Source: Tanypteryx hageni (taxonomy: Eukaryota > Arthropoda > Insecta > Odonata > Petaluridae). From it: 64,000 bases of DNA. The notes beneath the pieces are model-generated. The model did no database searches. It saw nothing but the letters and a program-made list of their open reading frames with translations, and had not been told where the DNA came from. Below, one piece after another: positions 12,201 to 22,489 of this stretch; position 1 is the stretch's first letter, and every line of letters starts with the position of its first letter. Location: the NCBI GenBank assembly GCA_028673005.1, contig CM054116.1, forward strand, positions 80,674,572-80,738,571, read 5' to 3'. The position numbers and the translations under genes were made by a program.

Positions 12201-15200
12201 ATTTTGTTTTTTATATTTTGTTTCTCGCATCAAGTTTTCATGGAATTTCAATCCCTTTGTATACTCATAACTTCATTGATTACAAAAGCATTTGGTAATA
12301 TATTCTTTTTTTCCTTTACTAAGATTATTAACTCTATCATATATCTATGGTTGCAAGTAAAACTTTTATATCACTGTATATGGTATTTTTGCCACCCTTA
12401 GTATGTGTGATTAAGGAAATTGTTAATGGAAAATCATCAAACTCCTTTAATTATTAACTTCCATGAATTTATCCCCGAATTTTAAAAGCTTTATTTTTTA
12501 TATGACTTACTCCAGTGCTTAAGACGGGAGCCTCGGGAATGATTGCCTACAGGTACCAAACAAAGGACGGCGGTTGGCAGTGGCTGCAGACTAGTTCACG
12601 TCTCGTATATAAGAATTCTAAACCGGATTTCGTCATTTCGACTCATCGACCGTTGATGTGAGTGGTTTAAGTACTTTCCTTTGAGTCACTTTTTCTTTTT
12701 AAGTTATGAAACCTAATAGCCAAAATTTGAATAATATGTGTACAATGTCTGTACAATTCCGCGTTGTTTGTTCAAAAGCGCTGGTTTTTACATAAATCAG
12801 AAATTTACATTATTTGGCATATTAGTCATGCCTAAGGTTATTACTGTTATAATGGTTATTATTCTTTTGCATTTAATTCATTTACCACAATTTGTTTCTG
12901 ATAATATTTTAAATAATTCTTTTAAACAAATAACTATACTTAAAATTAATAGGTAAAGAAATAAAAAGTGAAAAAAAATTTTTTAGCTTCAATTTTTCAT
13001 TGAACTGACTTTTTCTCATGCGGCCGATATACAACACAGGGAAGAGGAAGGAAGAGACCTTCTCGGAAAGCGTACCATGGACTTCAAAGTAAGCTACCTG
13101 GATGCCGGCCTCACCAATAGCTACTTCTCCGACGCGGACTCTACCGGGCACCAACTGGTGTCCGTCACGTGTTCCACCCCCAATCCTTCTTCAGTACCAT
13201 CTTCTCAGCATACCGCGCAACCGGGGAACGCCACGACGGCCCACGGCGTGACCGCTGTCGGCTCGACTTCATCCCCCTCCTCGTCTTCTTCCTCTTCTTC
13301 CTCTTCCTCCTCCTCCATCGCTTCCTCCTCCGTGCCTTCTCCAGCCTCCAGCACCGCGGCGCCCCACCGCGCCGTGGGAAGGCGGTACAAGACGCAGCTC
13401 CGCGACTTCCTCTCCACCTGCCGGAGCAAGCGCAAGCTAGCCTCCTCGTCGTCCTCGTCGCCAGCCTCCACTTCCCCCGCGATACCCACGCCGCTAGCCC
13501 TTCCCACTCCGTCCCCCACCCCTGCCGCGCTCTCCGTTTCTGCCGACTACGCCGTGGACCCCACTGGCGGTCTAGCTGGCGGAATGGCGGCGGCCGCAGC
13601 CGCGGCGGCAGCCTACTCCAACATGTACGTCACCTCCGGTTCCCCCCACGCCCCCGCTCCCCCGGCCGCCTATCCTCCCGCGGACGGCAGCACGCTCTAC
13701 CACCATCACCACCACCACCAGAATTTTCAGAACCACCTGTACCCGAGTTTGGAGAACAGATTCCTGACCGACAATCTCTTCCCCTACCACCACCATCACG
13801 CCCATCATCACCACCATCCCCACAGGCCTTTGGGGACGTACTATCCGGAGTACGCACACCCCCCACACCATCCGAGCGGTAACCACGGAAATGGGTTCCT
13901 GGACGTTGGAGCAAGGGTGACGCCCCCGGGGACTGTCGGTCCCGGAGGAGGCCCGGGAACCTGTATGCCATCGTCGTACGACGGTGTCAACGGACATACC
14001 GTGATGCCGCCGCCGCCGCACCCATTGCCCCACTCCCACCACCAGCACCAGCATATGGTACCCAAAGGTCCCCCTTCCCCAACCCTATTGCCTCCTCCGC
14101 CCCCTCCGCCGCCGCATCACCACCACGCCCACCACCTGCACGGACACCACCACGCCTTATCGGCGTCCTCGATGGTGTCATCGGTGGAGGCCGACGATAA
14201 ACTTTACGCGTGTCATTTGTCGGATGTGGGGAAGTACGTGGTGGGAGGAGGCGAATCTCCGGTCGAGACAAAGAGAACGCCTCCGTTAGACGGCGGAGGA
14301 GTGGTGACTTCGAATGGAGGAGGTGATGTGGTGGGTGACGAAGGGAGAAGGTGTGCCGGAAGCTCGGACTCGATGGTCGAAGACGTAGTGGGAGACGGGG
14401 GCGGTGACGCCGACGGCGGCGCAGACCCGATGATGTTGAAGGGCTTGCTGCCCCCTCCCCCACCCCCGCCTCCTTCTACCGCCTCCCCGCTACACCACGG
14501 GCATCACTTGCACAGCCTCCATCACCTCGGTGAACATCTCATGTCCTCGGACCCGGGACCCGACGGCGGCATGCAAAACACCCACCACCAACACCATCAC
14601 CACCACCAGCTTCTCCTCCAGCAACATCCCCATGAACATCAAATGGACCACCAGCACCACCAGCAGCATCACCAGCAACAGCAGCATCAACACAACCATC
14701 AGTTACATGCACAGCAACAACAACAGCAACACCATTATGCCAATGACACAAGGCAGACGGTGCTGATGTGGGGCAGTGGGGCTGCCACCATAGTTTCCCC
14801 ATCGCCCTCGTCTTCATCGTCCTCGATGACGTCCTCTCCAGTCGGTGGAGGGGGAGCGAGGGATAATGGAACTGCTTGCACTGCAAACTCCTCCCCATAT
14901 GGCAAGAAGTATGAGGGAGACGGCACTGGAGCAGAGGATCCCACCGCGACTCCCAGTCCAACTCCTCCTCCTCCACCCCCCGTGTCCTCTTCCGGCACCC
15001 CTATACCGCCACAGTCTGCTCCTTCGAGAGATCCCTTGACATCCCTGGCGGAGATGAATGACATAGGGGGGAGGGCTTGCAAGTGGATGGGAGGTAGTGG
15101 GAAGGTATCAGGAGGGGTGTCATCGTCGGCCACCTCCCCTACGTCATCTTCCTCAGCGACGCCTTCTTCTGCCAGTTTGGTACCATCGAACACGCTAGCT

Positions 15201-17371
15201 TCGACGTCACCAATTGTCGTCTCTTCCGTCACTCCACTCACTCCGTCATCCTCACCTGGGCCTTCACAACACGGGTCCCATTCCTCGCCCCCCATCCCGA
15301 CGCCTCAGCAGCAGCAGATGGCTCCCTCCCACTACGGGTGCGTCTACGGGGGCGGGGAAGGCGGAGGGGGTGTGAGGGAGGGGGGAGTGGGTGGCGGAGG
15401 CGGGATGGGAGATGGGATTGGAGGAGGGAGAGTGGGCGGCGAGGAGGTATGGCCAGCCACGGCGAGCGATCATCGCCACCACATCCTCCACAACCATCAC
15501 CACCAACACCACCACCATAGCAACCACCAACACCAGTACTATCCCTATTATCACCACCACACCCCACACCAGTGAGTGCTGCTTTATTTTTGTTTATTTA
15601 CCTGCGCCTGCTACCAAAGTTCCATTTTGTCACCTCTTTTAAAATATTTCACGTTAGCATGCCTGCCTGACTGAATACCATATTTATTCTTGGATAGACT
15701 TCTGTATTATGAAGAGCTTTTTTTACAAATGCTCTAACTTCAAAGATTCTTTGTTAACATTTGACTGACCATTCTAATTTTTCTGAAAGTTTCTTTTTTT
15801 AAGCCATATTTGCTTTTTCTAAATTTTATGTTTTAGGCTGCATAAAGCTTAATCCCATTAGATACATAGCTTTATTCTTTTTTATGTTATAATATTATCT
15901 TCTAGAAATTCAATACTTAATGAACAGGAGATTATTTTGTACATTGTATGACCTTATTTTGAATTGACTCTATATTATGCATTAACAATGACAAATACTG
16001 CATGATAATAATGTGAATGCATACCTTCATCGTTTAGGCTTTCAATTATTTTATTATTAAAACAATGAATATTGCACCTGCACCAAATGATAATATTGTA
16101 ATAAATTTTAAATACTGTAGAAATAAATTTTAACTGTCCATTTTTGTCATAGAATAGGAATTTAACTACTAATATTACCATTATGTTTTGATTTTTTTGT
16201 TTCTTGGATAGTATTTTGATGTTCTGTTGCTTCATTGTAAAGTAAGAAATGGCAATGATTGATGATGATGATTTTTTTATACTTTAAAATTAATTTGTTT
16301 TCTTTTGATGCCTTCTCTCTTTGATAGAGGAAGTATTTATTGAAAAAATATGTTATCATTTCCTTGTTAAAGTCACTTTCAGTAGACCAGGGTTTTCAAA
16401 CTTAAATTTCAAGAGGGCCAAATATTGAATTCTGAAATTGATTGCAAGCTGCAGGTGGGCAGTGGCATAACAATATGGTGGCATGCGTGACCAAATGCCA
16501 TGGATCTTGAGGGCTCTCAAATTTAGATAAAAATTATTCGAGCAGTTTCTGTTTTTTATTTCCAAGTGATTTTCCTGTTAATCATCATTATTGGATAAAG
16601 TAAATTAAAAAGCCTAATCTCTTAGGCATTTTCCTGATAACCAATTAAGAAGTGCAACTCGGAAGGTTTCTTCAATGGGTTTCAGGTTTAATTGAACAAA
16701 TGCATTTGTTGGGTGAGGGGGAGGTGGAGAAGGACCAACGATAGTATTTTGTTGCAGGCTCTTCAGCTCTTCGTTATGCCACTGACAGTGGGCAGCACTT
16801 TCCAATAATGAGCCCCATCATTTTGTTTAGCATTAAAAGCACATGGCTCAAATGTCATGTAGATACTTTAACTATAAATGAATTTTCATGAAATTTCTGA
16901 GTATTAAACATTTTTATATTGTTTCAAATATAATTTTTACTCTGTTATTTTCTCATGGATACTTTCTCTTCTACCTAGGTATTTATAGTAAATAAAAGCA
17001 ATGATAGAGTCCTATTTTTGGGATTTCTGAGCCAAATGTGCTTCCAGGACATGCATCCCTTAATATCAATTGGTGAAACTGCATTTTATAATGGAAATAT
17101 GAATTATATAATGGATACTAAAAAATTTCAATCTTAATTGAAATATTTAAGGAATTGTTAAATATTTATTATTAAAGTAGACATCAGCATAAATAATATT
17201 ATTAGAAAATTAAGAATGCTGTTTTAATTTTAAGACATCTTGAATGGTTTTCACCTTAAATGTGCTTTGCAGTGCAGTGGTCAGCGACAGCGGTTATCCT
17301 CAGTTAAGTCGGAGCGGAGTCCTTTGCTGTCCATCTCTGAGGTGACAAACACACTACTCAACCATGACTGA
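6684..17371 (+). CDS. dys: dysfusion-like bHLH-PAS transcription factor, 3' seven exons
   Basis: Seven exons join in frame: 6684-6773, 7652-7855, 8743-8987, 12003-12109, 12516-12657, 13040-15571 and 17278-17371. The sum is 3414 nt (1137 residues plus stop). The start, with the bHLH domain, lies before this window. PAS-A begins ALNGFLLMLTCEGEVFFATH and includes SIESYLGFHQ and VYELVHSEDREELQRQL. PAS-B includes VSMDQR/GKMLLGYTDAEI and YRYQTKDGGWQWLQTSSRLV. The long sixth exon carries MDFKVSYLDAGL and YKTQLRDFLSTCRSKRKL, then homopolymer tracts. From family knowledge, Dysfusion (related to vertebrate NPAS4) dimerises with Tango/ARNT in the nucleus and controls tracheal fusion and appendage genes in Drosophila. 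A possible poly(A) signal AATAAA lies at 17584. Confidence 0.88.
7652..7855 (+). CDS. dys: dys exon: rest of PAS-A
   Basis: The acceptor is TTTCGTCAG before 7652 and the donor CTG/GTAAGA is at 7856. It encodes 68 residues in phase 0: SDIVHQSVYELVHSEDREEL, then LLPPEAAGITLHEAL, then ERSFTVRFRCLLDNTSGFL, the usual end of a PAS-A core. Confidence 0.87.
8743..8987 (+). CDS. dys: dys exon: PAS-A/PAS-B linker
   Basis: The acceptor is CTGGTAG before 8743; the donor CAAAG/GTTGGT splits an Arg codon. It encodes RLDIRGRVKVLHGQNR, then a Gly/Ala/Ser-rich insert of about 25 residues, then PLALFALCTPFGPPSLLEVP, KEVMFKSKHRLDLALVSMDQ. The glycine-rich insert probably forms a surface loop and looks lineage-specific. 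Confidence 0.86.
9132..9221. repeat. (TA)n microsatellite
   Basis: About 90 bp of almost pure TA dinucleotide with one TG interruption near 9151, in the dys intron. It is likely length-variable. Confidence 0.95.
9616..10731. mobile_element. Foldback (long inverted repeat) element with internal tandem units
   Basis: The left end TAAACAAGATTGGAAA (9616) is repeated inverted at the right end, TTTCCAATCTTGTTTA (to 10731). Both arms continue inward for well over 200 bp with matching blocks: a GTACTCCATGTCGGA block, ATGCGTTCTTTGAGATTTCAC, GAAGCAAGCGAGGTACGTTG and TAGGTCTTCATG. Inside, a ~110-150 bp unit (GTAAACTACAT.TAGGTCT ... CAATACCAAATTTCATCAAAATA ... AGCGGTTCCCGA) is repeated in tandem. A LINE 3' end sits inside the left arm (10021-10320), so this element is older than that insertion. 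No ORF is present. It lies in the dys intron between the exons at 8743 and 12003. Confidence 0.8.
10021..10320 (+). mobile_element. LINE 3' end inserted in the foldback element
   Basis: It starts abruptly at TTAGAGGAACGTAGGCTGCA, the same sequence as 6241 in copy B, and runs to the tail GATGTAGATA. It interrupts a foldback unit: CATCAAAATACG before it and AAGCGGTTCCCGAG after it are contiguous in the intact unit at about 9855-9890. A short 5'-truncated insertion of about 300 bp. Confidence 0.88.
10732..12002. other. dys intron, no further feature
   Basis: AT-rich intronic sequence. I see no exon-like reading frame with splice sites and no repeat termini. Confidence 0.4.
12003..12109 (+). CDS. 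dys: dys exon: start of PAS-B
   Basis: The acceptor is TTCGAAAG before 12003 and the donor GAAC/GTAAGT is at 12110. One base completes the Arg codon, then GKMLLGYTDAEIADLGGYDL, VHYDDLAYVASAHQE follow; the last base starts a Leu codon completed in the next exon. Confidence 0.87.
12516..12657 (+). CDS. dys: dys exon: end of PAS-B
   Basis: The acceptor is TTACTCCAG and the donor AT/GTGAGT is at 12658. It encodes LKTGASGMIAYRYQTKDGGW, QWLQTSSRLVYKNSKPDFVI, STHRPL, the G-G-W-Q-W core being the hallmark of a PAS-B/PAC strand. The terminal AT joins a G in the next exon to give Met. Confidence 0.88.
13040..15571 (+). CDS. dys: dys exon: long low-complexity C-terminal exon
   Basis: The acceptor is ATACAACACAG before 13040. 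The frame opens EEEGRDLLGKRT, then MDFKVSYLDAGL (the ATG at 13077 is internal, not a start), and YKTQLRDFLSTCRSKRKL at about 13383-13437. After that come Ser, Ala, Pro, Gly, His and Gln tracts. His runs are obvious at 13700-13730, 13786-13825, 14035-14160, 14580-14740 (His/Gln) and 15475-15570. It is strikingly GC-rich beside its AT-rich introns. The natural reading ends CAG TGA at 15573-15575, but that TGA overlaps a strong donor (CCA/GTGAGT), so splicing to 17278 is more likely. Confidence 0.85.
15576..16387. other. Last dys intron, 5' half
   Basis: AT-rich intron or, if the TGA at 15573 is used, 3' UTR. No repeat termini or exon-like frames seen. Confidence 0.4.
16388..16829. mobile_element. 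hAT-terminus-like remnant with a smaller inverted-repeat element
   Basis: CAGGGTTTTCAAACTT at 16388, followed by AGAGGGCCAAA, resembles the end of a hAT MITE. Inside, CAGTGGCATAAC (16460-16471) and its exact complement GTTATGCCACTG (16773-16784) bound a 325-bp segment. The flanking octamers (CAGGTGGG and ACAGTGGG) match at only 5 of 8 positions, so the TSD is weak. A related pair with a perfect TSD occurs at 20201-20687. Confidence 0.4.
17278..17371 (+). CDS. dys: dys last exon: conserved-looking C-terminus
   Basis: The acceptor TTTGCAGTGCAG ends at 17277. Joined to CA from the previous exon it reads HGQRQRLSSVKSERSPLLSI, then SEVTNTLLNHD and TGA at 17369-17371. A nearer AG (17271-17272) would give a different frame ending at another TGA. 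The frame chosen has a hydrophobic, ordered-looking SEVTNTLLN end, which I believe matches the insect Dysfusion C-terminus, but that is from memory. Confidence 0.7.
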
Positions 17372-18771
17372 AAGCACCATCAAAGAACCTACATCGGTAC
17401 CTCTTTTTCATGGTAATTTATCCAAATTGTTACTTCTGTATTAAAAATTTTGGTATAGATTTACCAGATATAGTGACATCTAGTAAACATAAACTACTTC
17501 TTGATTAGGAGTTTCTCATTTAATGATCCAGACAGAGCTAAACTTTAGCTCTTCAAATGCTATTACTTTCCCTTTTTTGTTCAAATAAAGCAATACTCAA
17601 ATGATAAAGCAAAAAAACTAATAGGATATGCAAATAATTTCATAAATAAGCGTGACACAGTCATTAAAGCAAATTGAAAGAGCAAGAACAATTTAATAAT
17701 GTATATTGCGCTTAAAAATTTGTGCAAATCAGAAATCATGCAATTATGCTAATATCATTAGGTTTGCCATTTCATTTTAATTGCTGTTTTCTTGCTGCAT
17801 AACAAATTGACAATTAAATGCTCTTTTCTGCTATTCATGGATGCCCAATGTATATTTGTATATCCTTTGACCAACAAGTCATTTTAATTATACATATACA
17901 AGATAAATGAAATTTACTCAATGTTTTCCTATTTCAAATAGGTTTATATTAAAACTAATCAGCACAAAGGATTTTCCAGAGAAGAAAGGAAGTAAAAATA
18001 ATTACAACTTATTATTACAGAAAGTTTTGTTCCATTTGTTTATCCCATCAGTAAAATAGTTGTTAATAATTTATGCTGAAACTATAGCATACTTTACAAT
18101 AGAAAGAATTCCTCCTTAGCCATAATTGTTTAATATATATGCATGCATGGATTCATTAGTGTGGTTTGATTTTTAGTTTCATTCTTTATTTGAGTTTCAT
18201 AACCATTGTGAGTTGCAGGGATTTTCATGTGAGCCTGGTACCTTAGAAGGTATCGCTTATTATTATTTGATTAAGGTATACTGCATAATAAATTTTTCTA
18301 TTACCCAAATTAGTCAATCTCAATGGAAAAAATCATAAGCTAGTGTCTGTATAATGCTTACATACTCTATTATTAAAAAACTACTTTTTTATTTTTGGTA
18401 CAATTGGAATCTGGAACTCCTGTGTGTTCTCTTCTGCACAAACTTGCAGCTAAAACAAAATGATTGCCTCATATTAATAGTAGTGCTAAATGAGATGATT
18501 GGGCAAGGAAATGGGAGCAATCATATTTTGAAAGAAATATTTATGCAAGACAAAGTCTGCTAAATTGCTGCACAAATTGTTTTACTCAATAATTAATGGG
18601 AAAGCAACTCTTTGGATGTTAGAAGCACGAGAAAATGTTTTAAATAAAAATGTTATTATTTCAAATTCTGATTGTTGTTTTTTTAAAGAACTTTGTAAAA
18701 ATCTACTTCACTAGGTTCTATCTGCCCATCTTATATTGAAGAACTTTATTTTTCTCTAATGTGCTAAAACT
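17372..18771. other. dys 3' flank, non-coding
   Basis: AT-rich sequence with an AATAAA at 17584-17589 that could serve dys. The ORF at 18354-18563 has no recognisable motif. No repeat boundaries seen. Confidence 0.4.
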
Positions 18772-18775
18772 TTAA

Positions 18776-19440
18776 CCTTTGGGTATGGGTCGAATGGAAC
18801 CGGACCAACTTTAAATTTTCATAATTTTTTACTTAGATGTGTGTCTAACTTCATTCTTCTTGTAGCTGAGTTTGATGATGCTTTAAACATGTTAAATGCA
18901 TTCATGGGTTCTGAATCAAAAATTTAAAGATGCAGAACAGCAAATAACTTGGCAAGGACATGCTATTTGCAATAGAAATTCACACGTTAAATGGAAAAAA
19001 TTGTCTGAAATGATAGATTTCTACAATTCTACAAAAGTTACGACAGATCAATTGCTCAGAAATTTCAACATAGCCAGAAAATGTCGTAGAGTGCCCCTGG
19101 TTATTTTTTTATTCACTCATGAGTGTTGCAGGAATTAATGCTCGTGTCATTTTGCTTTCTACCAAAAATCAGCCAACAAAATATAAATGTCATACGTTGT
19201 TTTTGAAAGATTTGGTAATGTCTCTTATTCAGCAGCACATTGATCAACATTGTAATATTCGTATTCTATCTAGTGCTCTTCAATATTCCTGACATAAATT
19301 TTCCAGCAAAATAGAGCAAGACTACGAAACGCCCATTAAGAAGCAAAAACGATCTCGATGTCAAATTTGTGCATCAAAAAAGGATTGTGAAACTATAATA
19401 ATTTGTTGGAATTTTGACTAACATATTTACTATTAGCATT
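18776..19440 (+). mobile_element. piggyBac transposase remnant with a left TIR
   Basis: TTAA (18772-18775) is followed by CCTTTGGGTATGGGTCGAAT, a plausible piggyBac terminus. Downstream in one frame is ITWQGHAICNRNSHVKW, then FYNSTKVTTDQLLRNFNIAR, RKCRRVPLVIF. After a frameshift near 19125 comes AGINARVILLSTKN, and finally the Cys-rich end KRSRCQICASKKDCETIIIC (19348-19410). This order (VD-LL ... R.P..IF ... INA ... C-x2-C cross-brace) is the C-terminal third of a piggyBac transposase. The catalytic core is absent and no right TIR was found. Confidence 0.65.
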
Positions 19441-20192
19441 GGTGTCAACTGTTCTGATTTAAGTACAACTAAAACTTGGAATGAATATTTGGATAAGAAA
19501 ATTTTGATTTTAAATAAATATTTCCAAATAAATTGTTGATGAGTTATTTAAAATTAATTAAACTGATATTTTGTATTGAGGGATTTTTAGGATCAATTAT
19601 AATTTTAAAAAATAATGTGGCCTTCTAATCATTCTTTCTTAACCTTTAAAATATATTGGTAGATTTGACCCAGTGCAAGTACTCACATCACATTTTATAG
19701 TGCAAGTACTCCAGGATTAAGAATCATCTCTTACATAAAATTTTCAGGTGTAATTAGTTAAACATGCTCAATTTAACAATTTCAATATGGGTATTAACAT
19801 GATCACCCAGGGTGCTTCTTATTAAGGTCACTGTATCAAGGCCATCTCTACGATCTGTAAAGCTCACTATACCACACACAGAAAAATATATCTTGACTTC
19901 AATAAACATCTGGAGGGATTTTTTATCATTCCACCTTTCTACTATGAATAGTAAGTAGTTAGTAAGCTAACTTCAAGAGCAGAACCCCATAGATGCAGGA
20001 TCCCATAAGTGTGAGCCCCTGGGTGACTGCCCTCCCTTCCCCCCAATGTCGGTCCTGACTGTCATCATGCATGGGTTAAGTATATATGTGTATTCTTACA
20101 TTTCTTATTTTGGCTGGCTGACTGAACTGTCCCATCCAATGAGTCTAAATTTCTCATTATATATGTGTATATTATTGCATTCTAAGAATATA
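19441..20192. other. Non-coding spacer
   Basis: No gene. A short direct repeat AGTGCAAGTACT occurs near 19671 and 19700. Confidence 0.35.
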
Positions 20193-20200
20193 TTCATTAG

Positions 20201-20687
20201 CAATGGCATAGCTAGGTTCTCCTTCACCCGGGGGCAAGTCACAGAGATGTGTACAATTTTCCAGACAAATGTAATGTGGGGAATGTGATGGAAACCCAAG
20301 CATACTATACTAGCATTTAAATTCTGCATATATTATAATCAGTGGCGGCTTGTAGCTAAAATTAGTGGGGGTGCTGCGCATCTTTTTCATAAACTGGGGG
20401 ATGGCTACTGAAGTACTGACATTAAGCTTAAGGAATATATATTGTACTACAAAAATAAAGAAAGAATTAAAGAAAAAAGGACTCGTTATATTAAATGTTA
20501 TCGATAATATCAAGTGGAAATAGGGGGTGCTGCAGTTCCGCAGTGCCTATACACGAGCCGCCACTGATTATAATATTATTATTGTTTATAAAAAGAAACA
20601 TTAATTTTTGATCCATTCTTTTGCGTCCCTTCAGCCCTGTGCCAGGGGGCAACTGTTCCCCTCTGTTCCCCCCTCACTATGCCACTG
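20201..20687. mobile_element. hAT MITE (outer), perfect 8-bp TSD
   Basis: It starts CAATGGCATAGCTAGG and ends CTATGCCACTG, with TTCATTAG repeated exactly at 20193-20200 and 20688-20695. An 8-bp TSD with CA(A/G)TG ends is the hAT signature. Without the younger element nested at 20340-20566 and its TSD it would be about 250 bp. No coding capacity. Confidence 0.85.
20340..20566 (-). mobile_element. MITE derived from hAT-C by internal deletion
   Basis: It is bounded by CAGTGGCGGC and GCCGCCACTG with a perfect TSD ATTATAAT (20332-20339 and 20567-20574). Its complement matches the first ~190 bp of the full hAT at 42467 (through ATCCCCCAGTT.ATGAAAAAGAT) and then jumps directly to the last ~37 bp (AGCACCCCCACTAATTTTAG). 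It is therefore an internal-deletion derivative of hAT-C, mobilised in trans by its transposase. Confidence 0.92.
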
Positions 20688-20695
20688 TTCATTAG

Positions 20696-22172
20696 AGTAA
20701 CATTACATATGCATTATGTCATCTTATGAAACTTATCAAATTTTATCTTTGACTCAAAGATTAACTCTTACAAAATGAATTATCACAATTTCTTTTACTC
20801 CTTAGGTTGCAGTAATTAAAGCATCAAATCATCACTTAGTGGTGACGATGGATGAATCCAAGTGTACAACAGCAAGTTTTTAGCCAAGAATCAAAATTAC
20901 TTCAAATTTTCATTCAAATTTCCTAACTGTATTGCTGTTAAATGTCTACCTGTGCATGTTCCCATTATGTTGTTTCTCAAATTTTGTCTGTTATATTCAT
21001 TTATATAATTATACATATTTTGTGTTTTCTGTGATACATGTTCATCTATAATATTATAAATGGCTGTAAAATATAGTGGATCTACAGTGTATATTGCATA
21101 TGATGGTGTTTAAAATCACTTATAAGAATCAAGCATTAAGCATAGCAAAGTTATTTTCCTTCATTCAAATTTTTAAATAAAAGCATATTCATTGCAGATA
21201 TTGTAAAAGTGAAATTATAAGCATTCTAGCTGTTCTTTGACATTGTTCACATATCATTAATCACGTGTAAATTAGAATTAATATCTGGTACTAATGTCCT
21301 GCTGAAGCTGATCCAGATGTTAAATAAATCATTTTTATAACATTTACTTTGTAAAGAAAATATAAATTAAATTCTGTTTGATACAAGATAAAAAGTACAT
21401 TTAAATGGTCATGGCAATGATTTGTGACTTGCATTGATTTTACCCATGCAAAAATTCTTATAGCATTTCTTGTAAATTTAAAAAAAATCATTCTAGAATA
21501 TCTAAGAAAAGTATACTTTAACAACTCAAAGCCCAAATGCACCAAAATTAATTGTTTATTAAATTAAAAATATTGTGCCAATATGTTGGTAAGCTCTTAA
21601 ATATAAGTATTTAATAAGTATGAGAGTAGGTATATTCTTCCAGGTTGTTTTATCATACACAAATAAAAAACAAAAGTATGATTCCTGAAATACTTGCATG
21701 AGATCCTTTCATTTCATTTTCAACTGGGTAAGGTTAATTCGTTAATACCACCAGATGCCAGAATTCAAAACTTTAAACTATAGCTATGATATTGTGTGTC
21801 AATATTTTATTATACTTAACTTCCGAAAAATATTAAGGCTACTATAATCATTGTATATATATGTATATAATATGCAGCAGTGTTCACACCCCATCCTCTG
21901 AATCATAAAACTTTCATTATGTTGTATTATGAATGGGAACCAGAATTGCTATTAATATTAATGATAAACTCATATGTGATAGCAATTAATTAGAAAATAT
22001 CCCAAAAAAGAGATTGAATACTTTCTATCCATGGTTATTTATTGTATCCATTTTCTATAGCAATTTTCACATGACTACTCTATAATTTATTATATGAATT
22101 TAATCATGGATTAGGATTCAATAGAGAACTATCAAGCTCATCTTATGGCTGAAAAAATTCAAGAACAAGCAA
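20696..22172. other. Non-coding, AT-rich
   Basis: Nothing recognised. The minus-strand ORF 21291-21545 has no known motif. Confidence 0.35.
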
Positions 22173-22176
22173 TTTA

Positions 22177-22485
22177 ACCCTTTCGCTGCTATGGACTTTT
22201 AGTCAGTCGTGTGCGCCGAGTTCAGTGACCTTGAAGCACGCCTGTGCTGAATACTCTCTCTAGGAGCTCCGCATCTACGTTCTTTCGTTCGTCTTTTAGT
22301 CTCTTTATATATTAAAAGTTATTTCGTCAATCATTTACATTCATATTGATTATTAACCATCTCGAAAAAATATTTCCATCTTCTTTGAGCAGCAAATGGA
22401 AAAGCTTGAAACGCATATATGCGTCGTTAGCAGTCATGGCACCGCTCTGCCTGCCCGCATATATGCATCGATAGGAGCGAAAGGG
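22177..22485. mobile_element. piggyBac-type MITE with TTAA target site
   Basis: TTAA (22173-22176) is followed by CCCTTTCGCTGCTAT; the right end is ATAGGAGCGAAAGGG followed by TTAA (22486-22489). The CCCTTTCG(C) ... GCGAAAGGG inverted ends and TTAA duplication are diagnostic of piggyBac-like elements. Inside is an ATATATGCG/GCATATATGC palindromic motif and no ORF. Confidence 0.85.
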
Positions 22486-22489
22486 TTAA

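Noticed and set aside
13077..13079. ATG at 13077 as a protein start
   Set aside because: The frame is open upstream to a good acceptor at 13039, and the joined reading EEEGRDLLGKRT-MDFKVSYL continues PAS-B, so this Met is internal.
13205..15569. Long minus-strand and alternate-frame ORFs (100-237 codons) across the big dys exon
   Set aside because: They are shadows of the GC-rich, repeat-coding + strand (Ser/Pro/His codons read as Gly/Val/Glu on the other strand). They have no conserved motif, and the + frame is supported by phase-matched splicing.
16460..16784. Confident hAT MITE call
   Set aside because: The 12-bp ends are perfect, but the flanking octamers agree at only 5 of 8 positions, so it is listed only as a low-confidence remnant.
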